This document shows positions 9,558 to 17,600 of a stretch of 64,000 nt of DNA, in pieces. The stretch spans positions 62,001-126,000 of the forward strand of contig WSXU01000002.1 of the NCBI GenBank assembly GCA_009773455.1, written 5' to 3'. The translations under genes and the position numbers were made by a program. The DNA comes from Bacteroidota bacterium. Lineage in GTDB: Bacteria; Bacteroidota; Bacteroidia; Bacteroidales; Lentimicrobiaceae. The notes beneath the pieces were generated by a model. The model saw only the letters and a program-made list of their open reading frames with translations, was not told where the DNA came from and ran no database searches. The first letter of the stretch is position 1. Each line of letters starts with the position of its first letter.

Positions 9558-10646
9558 ATGAAAAAACTCAGATATATTTTCGTTTATTCGCTGATGATGG
9601 CCCTGACCATCTCATGTGAAAAAGGGCTCGACCCGATTAATTCGGTAACTCCGGGTCCCGATACTGAAATTCCGGAAATCACAATCACCAACCCGGAAGA
9701 AGGTTCAATTATGCGCGTTCCTGAAGGACAAACAACTGTTACATTTAACATTACAGCAATTGATGATATCGAACTGGCCAGCGTTGTTGTTCAGCTCGAT
9801 GGAACTCAGATTGCCAGCTACAATACTTTCAAGGATTACAGAAGGGCTGTATTAAATGTTACTTATGAAGGTCTTGCAGATGGCGACCATACAATAACTG
9901 CATCCGTAACGGATAAGACTGACAAGAGTGCAACCACCAGTGTGAATTTCAAGAAATATACAGCCGTTACCTATGTTCCGCTGGAAGGAGAGGTGTTGTA
10001 TATGGCATTCGAAGGCACTTTCACTGATGCCATCTCCGGAATTGCACCGACTGTATCCGGCTATCCAACTTATGGGGACGGTAAACTCGGACAGGCTTAC
10101 CAGGGAGCGACCGATTCCTACCTTACCTTCCCGGCAGCTACCCTGACCACAACCCATGAATTCAGCGCTGCATTCTGGATGAAAATCAACGCCACACCAG
10201 ACCGGGCGGGTATACTCACCATGTCACCCGAAGACCTGGAAAACGCTGGTTACCCGACAGTACAGAACCTGCGTACAAGCGGATTCCGTTTCTTCCGTGA
10301 AGCCTCAGGACCAAAACAAACCATAAAGGATAATGTTGGTTTTGCTACCGGTGAATGCTGGAATGATGGTGGCCAGGTCGATCCTTCAACAGGTGAATGG
10401 TTCCACTTTGCTTTCACAATTTCCGAAACCAAAAGTTCTATTTATATCAATGGTGAACTTGCCCGTGAGTCAGATCTTACAGCGCCTATCGACTGGACAG
10501 GATGCGATATCCTTACCATCATGTCAGGAGCACCCCGTTTCACAGAGTGGAATCACTTTTCGGATCTGAGCCTCCTCGACGAATTACACATGTTCAAAAG
10601 GGTTATTACCCTGGAAGAAATTCAGGCATTTGCAACAGCTAGGTAG
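9558..10646 (+). CDS. Surface glycan-binding lipoprotein with LamG-like domain
   Basis: A 362-residue lipoprotein, with lipobox 'LTISC' and Cys20. Residues about 35-130 form a bacterial Ig-like domain ('PEITITNPEEGSIM', 'DGDHTITASVTD'). Residues about 145-360 look like a concanavalin-A-like LamG sandwich ('VLYMAFEGTFTDAISG', 'FSAAFWMKIN', 'WFHFAFTISETKSSIYINGE', 'LLDELHMFKRVIT'). It sits 31 bases after susD, in the position of SusE/F-type surface glycan-binding proteins, and a strong terminator follows directly, so it closes the operon. No catalytic residues are evident. Ligand is presumably the glucan cut by the upstream enzyme (inference). Confidence 0.8.
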   Translation: MKKLRYIFVYSLMMALTISCEKGLDPINSVTPGPDTEIPEITITNPEEGSIMRVPEGQTTVTFNITAIDDIELASVVVQLDGTQIASYNTFKDYRRAVLNVTYEGLADGDHTITASVTDKTDKSATTSVNFKKYTAVTYVPLEGEVLYMAFEGTFTDAISGIAPTVSGYPTYGDGKLGQAYQGATDSYLTFPAATLTTTHEFSAAFWMKINATPDRAGILTMSPEDLENAGYPTVQNLRTSGFRFFREASGPKQTIKDNVGFATGECWNDGGQVDPSTGEWFHFAFTISETKSSIYINGELARESDLTAPIDWTGCDILTIMSGAPRFTEWNHFSDLSLLDELHMFKRVITLEEIQAFATAR

Positions 10647-10662
10647 TTCAATTCAGGAATGT

Positions 10663-10695
10663 AAAAAAAGAGGGAATGATCTTCCCTCTTTTTTA
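10663..10695. terminator. Bidirectional intrinsic terminator
   Basis: A perfect 13-base-pair stem (10664-10676 with 10682-10694), loop TGATC, core GAGGGAA/TTCCCTC, with A-run and T-run on opposite flanks. It can end the Sus operon on the plus strand and the convergent gene at 10722 on the minus strand. Confidence 0.9.
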
Positions 10696-10721
10696 TTTTA
10701 AAGCCTCTGGTAAAACGGATA

Positions 10722-11483
10722 TCAGAATTCTGCCATAAACCGGTACCCATCGTTGACATAAAACCACTGAGCCACATCTCCGCTGCGATATTTTGATTTG
10801 GCATCGGAGGTACGTCTCAAAACAGATCTTGTCGTCATCATCCTGCGGATGGCCCGTTCATCACGGTTGAATCCCACACTAAAAGCTGTCGCATAAAATC
10901 TTAGTTTATCATCTTCCGATTTCCATTTGATGTGTGCAAACCTTTTATCCATCAGCCGAATAAACATAACAAGATAACGAAGCTGCCATTCCTGTGAGTC
11001 AAGTCTTCTGGCCCGTTCACCCCTGGCTTTCGATGTATTTTTTAAATCAAATTTCTGGGTAGTCATCTTTTGCCTTGTTACATTTCTTTCGATCAGTTCA
11101 GCAAATGAAGGTTTCATCTGAAATCTGCCAACTTCATAGTGTGAATACTTCCTGCCCGATTGAACATATAGCATCCGAGTGGCACCGGTTTCCATCACAT
11201 CCTTTATAGCAGAATACTTAACCAGTCCGGGAAAAACAATGCCGTATGCAAAAGCAGGCTGGATTTTTTCCTTCTTCAGGGTATCTGACATCCAGGTGTT
11301 CCTGCGCAAATAGTCAACAGCATCAAAATATCTGTTGCCCAATTCTGCAGAAAGATCAGCGCCCGGGGCAATGGTTTGACCCAATAAGTAATTTCCTGCA
11401 ACAAACTGAAAAAGAAGAATCAGAACGATGATCAGGCACCGCGGAAATTCCATGCTAAATGTTTTTCGGCCTGATTTTGACAT
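10722..11483 (-). CDS. Secreted protein of unknown function, possible lysozyme-like fold
   Basis: A 253-residue exported protein, with signal peptide core 'CLIIVLILLFQFVAG' and probable cleavage before Gln36 ('NYLLG'/Q). An alternative start ten residues later is equally possible. The mature part is basic and helical and contains 'ALKYSAI'-like text (actual 'VKYSAIKDVMETG'), then 'YVQSGRKYSHYEVGRFQMKPSF'-type sequence in which the 'GRFQMKPSF' part recalls the 'GxxQ' region of lytic transglycosylase folds. That link is only a resemblance and I would not call it an enzyme. The gene stands alone on the minus strand, convergent with the Sus operon, and shares its terminator. Confidence 0.6.
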   Translation of the reverse strand: MSKSGRKTFSMEFPRCLIIVLILLFQFVAGNYLLGQTIAPGADLSAELGNRYFDAVDYLRRNTWMSDTLKKEKIQPAFAYGIVFPGLVKYSAIKDVMETGATRMLYVQSGRKYSHYEVGRFQMKPSFAELIERNVTRQKMTTQKFDLKNTSKARGERARRLDSQEWQLRYLVMFIRLMDKRFAHIKWKSEDDKLRFYATAFSVGFNRDERAIRRMMTTRSVLRRTSDAKSKYRSGDVAQWFYVNDGYRFMAEF

Positions 11484-11796
11484 AGATCGTAGAGTCTTCT
11501 TCAGAAAAATATCTTCCCGTCTGAATATGATTACAAATTATTCAGCATAAGGAAATCCTGAGGTTCTGATTAATGGTCGAAAGATAGTGTTTTCTCAAAT
11601 ATTGACCCACCCGGTCTTTCAATTTAATGAAGAGTAATGTAATCTGAGGGGGTTTATAAATAATTTAAGTTTTTTTTGTTAAAAATGTTAAATGTTGTTA
11701 CAATTTGACAGAAAAAGCAGGGGTGTATTAGTCATCCATAAAAAAATAAACTATATTTGTGCTTAGCAAACTATTACTAACCAAAACCTTTAAACT
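11484..11796. other. Intergenic region between divergent genes
   Basis: 313 bases, AT-rich, no gene seen. Between 11660 and 11710 there is a TGTTAAA-rich stretch with several copies of GTTA/TGTT. The promoter for the plus-strand gene lies at 11752-11759. I cannot place a convincing promoter for the minus-strand gene. Confidence 0.5.
11752..11759 (+). promoter_or_regulatory. Bacteroidota -7 box (TATATTTG)
   Basis: Exact match to TAnnTTTG, 38 bases before the ATG at 11797, which gives a leader of about 30 bases. No clear TTG-type -33 element is seen. Confidence 0.7.
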
Positions 11797-13392
11797 ATGA
11801 GAAAAATTACCCTTGTATTGATTATGATGCTCACTTTTTCAGGCATATCGATGGCACAGGTTATCGAAGATTTTGAATGCCTGAAAATGAACATTTTTTC
11901 CGCTGGAGCCAACGGCTCATTGACTGTTGTTCCGAATCCTGATCCTACAGGAATTAATACCAGCGGAAATGTGGTTAAAATGGTACGCGGCAAAGACGGC
12001 GACCCCTGGGCAGGATGGTATGCAACCATGGAAACCCCGGTTGATGTAACCGCAAACAAATACGTTCACGTAAAAGTATGGAAACCACGTATCAGCCCTG
12101 ATGTTTTTAAATATGAAGGCGCTGTGAATTCAGGTGATGTTTTTCCGATCCAGGATCAGACACTTGTTAATCAATGGGAAGAACTGGTTTTTGATATGAG
12201 CATCGTCAGTGGAGAATATGTTAAAATTGTTCTTATCCCTGACTTTGAAACACCATTGACACTTACTGAAGACATCACCCTCTATTTTGATGACATCTAT
12301 GCCAACAACGATCCGGCAGTAGGAAGCGCTCCTGTTCAGGTTATCGAAAACTATGAGACCATAGGACTCAATCTCATGCTTAACGGTGAACTTGATCAGA
12401 GTAATTTTTCAATTTTCCCGAATCCTGATCCTTCAGGCGTTAACCTTAGTTCCTATGTCACCAAATTTGTTCGTGACAAAGACGGTTTTCCATGGGATGG
12501 TTTCTGGTCAGCTTTACCAACTACAATTGATGTTACCACAAATAAATTTGTTCACGCTAAAGTCTGGAAATCCAGGATCAGCCCGATTAAATTCAAAATT
12601 GAAGGCGGTGCAGCAGGAACCCTTGAAATTGAAAGCAAATATCCACAGACCAAGGTCAACGAATGGGAAGACATTGTTTTCGATTTCACTGAAAAAACAG
12701 GTACTTATCCAACCATTGCATTCCTTCCTGATTTCAGCGATCCCGTTAACCTGACAGAAGATATTATCATTTATCTTGATGATATCATCCTGAACAACGA
12801 TCCTAACCCAATGACTCCTCCTGAACAGGTAATCAATGTTGACCTGAGTGCTCTTGAGCTCCCCGCTGGTCAGCAGGTATACATCGCAGGAACAATGGGT
12901 GGCATCCACGGAACCTGGATTCAACCGGGTGAAAATGCAAACAACGAAATGTTTGATACCGATGGTGATAAAATCTACACCATTACCATGCATTTAGCTG
13001 ATGGGCTGATCGCTTTCAAATTCTTCCTTGGCGCTGGCTGGGGTACTGGTGACCCTGCTCCTGGCGGAGACAGAAACCTGATCGTAAACGGAAGTTGCAA
13101 TCTTACCTACAAATGGGGCGTTGACGGTGTACTCTCCGTTCCGACCAACCCGCTTGCCGATAAGGTTCAAATGTTCCCGAACCCGGTTAGCAATGAACTG
13201 GTGATCAAAACCACCGCTGATGTCAGCAGGGTTACCATCACTTCAATGCTGGGCCAGGTTGTTGGCAGCTATGAATTCAACAGCACCGGCAACCAGACTA
13301 TAAACACTTCTTCTTTCAACAGCGGCATGTACTTCGTTACCTTCACTGGTAAAGACGGCAGCAAGCTGACACAGAAACTGATGAAGAACTAA
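11797..13392 (+). CDS. T9SS-exported protein with tandem duplicated domain and C-terminal starch-binding-like domain
   Basis: A 531-residue secreted protein with signal peptide ending 'GISMA' before Gln22. Two homologous domains follow: about 22-180 and 181-340, each opening with 'QVIEDFE' or 'QVIENYE', then 'PNPDPTG/SGVN', 'KDGxPWxGxW', 'NKxVHxKVWKxRISP', and closing with 'LTEDIxxYxDDIxxNNDP'. Residues about 345-440 resemble the beta-sandwich of CBM20/48-type or AMPK-like modules ('QQVYIAGTMGGIHGTW', 'IAFKFFLGAGWG'). A T9SS type A sorting domain ends the protein (about 455-531, 'MFPNPVSNE', 'SGMYFVTF'). No hydrolase motif is visible; it is probably a binding or structural surface protein. 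Promoter upstream and terminator downstream make it monocistronic. Confidence 0.75.
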   Translation: MRKITLVLIMMLTFSGISMAQVIEDFECLKMNIFSAGANGSLTVVPNPDPTGINTSGNVVKMVRGKDGDPWAGWYATMETPVDVTANKYVHVKVWKPRISPDVFKYEGAVNSGDVFPIQDQTLVNQWEELVFDMSIVSGEYVKIVLIPDFETPLTLTEDITLYFDDIYANNDPAVGSAPVQVIENYETIGLNLMLNGELDQSNFSIFPNPDPSGVNLSSYVTKFVRDKDGFPWDGFWSALPTTIDVTTNKFVHAKVWKSRISPIKFKIEGGAAGTLEIESKYPQTKVNEWEDIVFDFTEKTGTYPTIAFLPDFSDPVNLTEDIIIYLDDIILNNDPNPMTPPEQVINVDLSALELPAGQQVYIAGTMGGIHGTWIQPGENANNEMFDTDGDKIYTITMHLADGLIAFKFFLGAGWGTGDPAPGGDRNLIVNGSCNLTYKWGVDGVLSVPTNPLADKVQMFPNPVSNELVIKTTADVSRVTITSMLGQVVGSYEFNSTGNQTINTSSFNSGMYFVTFTGKDGSKLTQKLMKN

Positions 13393-13411
13393 TTAACCTC
13401 TTCTGAGTAAT

Positions 13412-13440
13412 AAAAAAGCCTCCTTTCAGGGGGCTTTTTT
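13412..13440 (+). terminator. Intrinsic terminator
   Basis: Stem AAAAAGCCTCC paired with GGGGGCTTTTT (one G-T wobble) around a short TTTCA loop, ending in a T-run, 20 bases after the stop at 13392. Confidence 0.85.
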
Positions 13441-13510
13441 ATTGATATTCCCAATGGATTTACCGGATTCCGGCTTATCTTCAGTGCACTTCACCCTCTC
13501 CAAATTTATT

Positions 13511-13518
13511 TATCTTTG
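13511..13518 (+). promoter_or_regulatory. Bacteroidota -7 box (TATCTTTG)
   Basis: Exact TAnnTTTG match 16 bases before the ATG at 13534. It predicts a very short leader. It also excludes the in-frame TTG at 13516 as a start codon, because that codon lies inside the promoter. Confidence 0.8.
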
Positions 13519-13533
13519 CAAAAAAAATCAACC

Positions 13534-14508
13534 ATGAACAGAGGTCCTGTTTCACAATTTATTCAACATCATTACAGGCATTTTAATGCTGCTACCCTGA
13601 TCGATGCAGCCAAAGGATATGAAACCCATCTGGCTGAAGGCGGTAAAATGATGATTACCCTGGCTGGTGCCATGAGCACGGCTGAACTTGGGATTTCACT
13701 GGCCGAAATGATCAGGCAGGATAAAGTCCAGATCATTAGTTGCACAGGGGCAAACCTCGAAGAAGACATTATGAACCTGGTAGCCCACAGCCATTATAAG
13801 AGGGTTCCGCATTACCGCGACCTTACCCCCCAACAGGAATACGAGTTGCTGGAAAAGGGCCTTAACCGCGTTACTGACACCTGCATACCGGAAGAAGAAG
13901 CTTTCCGCAGGATTCAACATCATATTGAAAAAATATGGAAGGATGCCCAGGCTGCCGGTAAACGATTTTTCCCCCATGAATTCATGTACCAGCTACTACT
14001 CAGCAGGGTAATGGAAAAGGATTATGAGATTGATCCCAAATATTCCTGGATGCTGGCTGCTGCTGAAAAAAACCTGCCGATAATTGTGCCCGGATGGGAA
14101 GACAGTACCATGGGCAATATCTTTGCTTCATATTGCATTAAGGGTGAGCTTAACCCTTCCACCATGAAAACAGGCATCGAATATATGGTATGGCTTTCGG
14201 AGTGGTATCGCAATAATTCCCAGGGCAAGGGAGTGGGATTCTTCCAGATCGGCGGGGGTATCGCCGGTGATTTCCCGATTTGTGTAGTACCGATGATGTA
14301 TCAGGATCTTGAATGGCATGATGTGCCTTTCTGGTCATACTTCTGCCAGATCAGCGATTCAACCACTTCTTATGGTTCTTATTCAGGTGCTGTTCCCAAT
14401 GAAAAAATCACCTGGGGAAAACTTGATATTGACACACCCAAGTTTATTGTTGAAAGTGATGCGACCATTGTTGCTCCACTGATTTTTGCCTGGCTTCTGG
14501 GTTGGTAG
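13534..14508 (+). CDS. Deoxyhypusine-synthase-like protein
   Basis: A 324-residue cytoplasmic NAD-dependent enzyme of the deoxyhypusine synthase (DHS) family, which also includes homospermidine synthases. NAD-binding region is seen as 'ITLAGAMSTAELG' (about 41-53) and 'SCTGANLEEDI' (about 69-79). The C-terminal 'NEKITWGKLDID' keeps Lys296, equivalent to the lysine that carries the aminobutyl group in eukaryotic DHS. The eukaryotic 'KHH' spermidine-site motif is replaced by 'GDFPICVVP' (about 245-253), so the substrate may differ. Bacteria have no eIF5A, so the product is more likely a polyamine than deoxyhypusine (inference). It is convergent, with a 35-base gap, with a ureohydrolase and arginine decarboxylase, which supports a role in polyamine synthesis. 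Confidence 0.85.
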   Translation: MNRGPVSQFIQHHYRHFNAATLIDAAKGYETHLAEGGKMMITLAGAMSTAELGISLAEMIRQDKVQIISCTGANLEEDIMNLVAHSHYKRVPHYRDLTPQQEYELLEKGLNRVTDTCIPEEEAFRRIQHHIEKIWKDAQAAGKRFFPHEFMYQLLLSRVMEKDYEIDPKYSWMLAAAEKNLPIIVPGWEDSTMGNIFASYCIKGELNPSTMKTGIEYMVWLSEWYRNNSQGKGVGFFQIGGGIAGDFPICVVPMMYQDLEWHDVPFWSYFCQISDSTTSYGSYSGAVPNEKITWGKLDIDTPKFIVESDATIVAPLIFAWLLGW

Positions 14509-14543
14509 AATAACAAGACACCTAACCCAGGATTCATCAATAT

Positions 14544-15416
14544 CTATTTAACAGAACCTGCAAACTTAAAGCTTAGCATTTGGTATAGCAGTCTGGCAGC
14601 CAGCAGATTAGGTGCCTTATTGTATTTGATCGGACATAGACCGGTTACATCAAAACCAACCACTGTTGATTTATCGTTAACAGCCTGTAGTATTTCAAGC
14701 ACCTGGTACCATCCGAGTCCGCCGGGCTCAGGGTTAGCGGCTGCAGCCATTACAGAGGGGTCCAGTACATCCAGATCTATGGAAATGTACACATGTTTTT
14801 CAAGCTTATTCAGAAAATCATACATCCATGTTTTGTTGGCACCATCAAGGATACTATGGGCATAGAATACACGTTCAGGCTTGATACTGTCTCTTTCTTC
14901 CGAACTCATGCTCCGGATACCGACCTGTAAAACCGGCGCCAGTTCTGAGGCTCTTGCCATGACACAACTGTGATGATAAGCCGAGCCGTTGAAGGTTTGC
15001 CGCTGATTAGCGTGGGCACCCAATTGTAAAATACAAAAATCCTTTTCCCTGTAAAAATCGGCACAGGCTTTCATTGAGCCGATGCCGGTAGAATGCTCTC
15101 CTCCGATAATCACAGGAAACTTCCTCTTCTTAAGCAATTGCATGGTTCTGGTTTCCACCTCCTTAACCATCTTCTCATGAGATTTTCCCTCCTTAATTGC
15201 TTCTCCGGTATGAATTCCAATCCTGAAAACCTCAAAATCGGATTGAATATCGTAAAGATGCATCGAAGCTGAAGCCTCTATCAGAGCTTCAGGTCCTTTA
15301 TCTGTTCCCTTTATCCAGTTTGTTCCGGCCTCAAAAGGTACCGGAAGGATAACAACTTTGGCACTTTCATAAGCAGAATATTGCTCGGCTATGCCTCCGA
15401 ATTGTTTGACTCTCAT
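14544..15416 (-). CDS. Agmatinase/arginase-family ureohydrolase with degenerate metal site
   Basis: A 290-residue ureohydrolase-fold protein. Canonical family members bind two Mn ions through a His in GGxH, the DAHxD motif and DxD. Here 'IIGGEHS' keeps His108 and 'ISIDLDVLDPS' keeps Asp214 and Asp216, but the middle motif reads 'LGAHANQR': His135 is kept while the two aspartates are Gly133 (GGT) and Asn137 (AAT). I checked these codons on the complement. The rest of the fold is intact ('VGIRSMSS', 'ANPEPGGLGWYQV'), so it is not a decaying pseudogene. It lies 107 bases downstream of arginine decarboxylase on the same strand, where agmatinase (agmatine to putrescine plus urea) is expected. Activity may be lost, changed, or rely on one metal. 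Family call is strong; function is open. Confidence 0.8.
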   Translation of the reverse strand: MRVKQFGGIAEQYSAYESAKVVILPVPFEAGTNWIKGTDKGPEALIEASASMHLYDIQSDFEVFRIGIHTGEAIKEGKSHEKMVKEVETRTMQLLKKRKFPVIIGGEHSTGIGSMKACADFYREKDFCILQLGAHANQRQTFNGSAYHHSCVMARASELAPVLQVGIRSMSSEERDSIKPERVFYAHSILDGANKTWMYDFLNKLEKHVYISIDLDVLDPSVMAAAANPEPGGLGWYQVLEILQAVNDKSTVVGFDVTGLCPIKYNKAPNLLAARLLYQMLSFKFAGSVK

Positions 15417-15523
15417 ATGTCAGAAATTAATACAGTTGATAATTCCGGAAGAAATGAGAACCCCTCCTCCTTGATTTCCGGATAAAAAATGAAAGCTAAA
15501 ATTACTGAAATCCCAGGCAGAAA

Positions 15524-16915
15524 TCAATAGCCCAATATCCTCAGCATTGACTTATGCGATTGCTCCTTGGCGAAAAGTTTGGTTGTATATTCTCCTTCCT
15601 CATCCACATCAATAATAATGTGCTTCGGGGCAGGTATCAGACAGTGCTGGATACCCCCATAACCACCGATAGATTCCTGGTAAGCGCCGGTATGGAAGAG
15701 CCCGATATAAAGCGGTTCATCGTTGTCCATTTTCGGAAGAAAAATGGCATTTGAGTGGGCCTCAGCGTTGTAATAATCTTCACTGTCGCAGGTAAGTCCT
15801 CCGAGAAAAACACGTTCGTACTCCGAGTCCCACTTATTGATTCCCAATAAAATAAACCGCTGGTTCAGTGCCCAGGTATCGGGAAGTGTTGTCATAAATG
15901 AAGAATCGATCATATCCCACAACTCACGGTCATTCTGTTGTTTCTGATCGATGATTGAATAAAGCGTAGCACCGCTTTCGCCAACAGTATAGGACCCGAA
16001 TTCAGTAAAAATATCCGGTTCCTGGGTATTGTTCCTGTCACAGATCATTTTAATCTGAGCGATAATTTCTTCCGCCATGTATTCATAATCATAATCAAAC
16101 GATAAGGAATTTTTAATTGGAAATCCCCCACCGATGTTGAGTGAATCCAGTTCCGGGCAGAGTTGCTTCAGTTGGCAATATAGGTTGACACATTTAGAAA
16201 GTTCATTCCAGTAATATGCCGAGTCTTTTATACCTGTATTGATAAAGAAGTGAAGCATCTTAAGCTGAAACTTTGGATTGTTCTTTATCTTTTCTTCATA
16301 ATAAGGTATAATATCGTTATAGCGAATTCCAAGCCGGGAGGTATAAAACTCAAATTTGGGTTCTTCCTCAGCAGCTATCCGAATTCCGATCTTACATTTT
16401 CGTGTGATGTTCTTATCCAGCTGATCCAGTTCAAATTTATTGTCAAGGATCGGAATGGTATTTTCGAAACCCTCATTAATCAGGTTACTTATATTTTCAA
16501 TATACTGAGGCCGTTTGAACCCGTTACAGATTATGTAGTTGTCCTGATTAATCAACCCCTGCTCGCGGAGAGTCTCGAGAAGAAAGATATCGAATGCCGA
16601 AGATGTTTCAAGGTTCACATCGTTTTTCAATACTTCCTCAAGCACAAATGAAAAATGTGAACTCTTTGTGCAATACGCATAATGATACTCTCCCTGATAG
16701 TCGGCACGGGCGATTGCTACATTAAACATCTTTTTGGCCTTCTGAATCTGGTGGCTGATCTTTGGCAGATAGGTAATTTTCAGCGGTGTTCCATACTGCT
16801 TGATAATATCCATTAAAGGGATATTATGAAAATAAAGCTCATTATCCTCAACCTTAAATTCATCCTGAGGAAAATCGAACGTTTGTTCAATAAGGTCAAT
16901 ATATTTGTTTTTCAT
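15524..16915 (-). CDS. speA: Arginine decarboxylase, PLP fold III, short Bacteroidota type
   Basis: A 463-residue PLP enzyme that makes agmatine from arginine. The alanine-racemase-like barrel carries 'YAYCTKSSHF' with PLP lysine Lys84, the 'NIGGGFPI' glycine loop that holds the PLP phosphate, 'FGSYTVGESGATLY' and, in the C-terminal beta domain, 'GLTCDSEDYYN' with the catalytic-type Cys. It is shorter than the 630-residue proteobacterial SpeA, as is usual in Bacteroidota. I place the start at the ATG at 16915, not 45 bases upstream, because the promoter -7 box at 16949-16956 lies inside the longer reading. The ureohydrolase follows, so the two probably form an operon. Confidence 0.87.
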   Translation of the reverse strand: MKNKYIDLIEQTFDFPQDEFKVEDNELYFHNIPLMDIIKQYGTPLKITYLPKISHQIQKAKKMFNVAIARADYQGEYHYAYCTKSSHFSFVLEEVLKNDVNLETSSAFDIFLLETLREQGLINQDNYIICNGFKRPQYIENISNLINEGFENTIPILDNKFELDQLDKNITRKCKIGIRIAAEEEPKFEFYTSRLGIRYNDIIPYYEEKIKNNPKFQLKMLHFFINTGIKDSAYYWNELSKCVNLYCQLKQLCPELDSLNIGGGFPIKNSLSFDYDYEYMAEEIIAQIKMICDRNNTQEPDIFTEFGSYTVGESGATLYSIIDQKQQNDRELWDMIDSSFMTTLPDTWALNQRFILLGINKWDSEYERVFLGGLTCDSEDYYNAEAHSNAIFLPKMDNDEPLYIGLFHTGAYQESIGGYGGIQHCLIPAPKHIIIDVDEEGEYTTKLFAKEQSHKSMLRILGY

Positions 16916-16948
16916 CGCTCGTATAAAATACAAATTGATTCGGGAATG

Positions 16949-16956
16949 CAAATATA
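16949..16956 (-). promoter_or_regulatory. Bacteroidota -7 box for speA (TATATTTG)
   Basis: Exact TAnnTTTG match on the minus strand, 33 bases upstream of the chosen speA ATG; this supports the shorter start. Confidence 0.75.
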
Positions 16957-17600
16957 ACATCTATTCCGGTGCTGCCGGATTAAAACTTTGAAATTTTTCC
17001 GGATGATCCGGATTTGAAAAATTTATCATATCCGGGATGCCCGAATGATTCCAAATAAATTTTAGCAACAGTTTATAATAATCTGATTTATTGTGTTTTA
17101 ACTAATTATTGTATAATATTGGGTCCAATAATAATGAAATAATAAATAATCCGGTTGATTTGAAATACAAAATACTTTTGAATCCAATCATCCTGTTTCT
17201 TTGACGCTCATTCATTTAACCAGATACTGAGATCAAATTTTTCATCCTATACAAATACTTGGTTTTCAAAAACATTCGAAAACCATATGCTTTTAGAGAA
17301 TGATAAAATTCCGATGAAGGGTCAAAAAATTGGGAAATAATTCCGGGAATCAGGAATGTAAATCAATAAATCAATTACATCCGTATATTGCAGATTGATT
17401 AATTCAATTGACCTGAATTCAATCCGGATTAACAATATATCCAACTGCATCCCTTTAACATGAAACGAGAGTAAAAAAGCAATAACCTGGCAAAGCACCA
17501 GCTGGAGGCTAAAATGGTGGAGCCGTTTGCACAAATGTATAATTACACCGAAACAGATCCTTTACATATCATGAGCGTTCATCTTGCAAATCCGGCGCCC
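16957..17600. other. AT-rich intergenic region upstream of speA
   Basis: About 640 bases with no supportable gene. CCGGAT/ATCCGG is repeated several times between 16970 and 17040, including the hairpin annotated at 16991-17024. A short palindrome TATTGG-GT-CCAATA lies at 17117-17130. A 70-codon open frame on the minus strand (17322-17534) has no promoter, low-quality composition and no recognisable motif, and I do not call it. Confidence 0.5.
16991..17024. repeat. Imperfect inverted repeat upstream of speA promoter
   Basis: AAATTTTTC (16991-16999) pairs with GAAAAATTT (17016-17024), and inside it CGGAT pairs with ATCCG around a single G, with a five-base bulge. It sits about 35-70 bases upstream of the speA -7 box, a position where a regulator could bind. 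Confidence 0.5.

Noticed and set aside
13516-13533. TTG start for the DHS-like gene
   Set aside because: The codon is part of the TATCTTTG promoter box.
17117-17130. Palindrome TATTGG-GT-CCAATA
   Set aside because: Six-base arms are frequent by chance and no promoter is near.
17322-17534. 70-codon open frame on the minus strand
   Set aside because: No promoter, no motif, in an AT-rich gap with stop-poor composition by chance.
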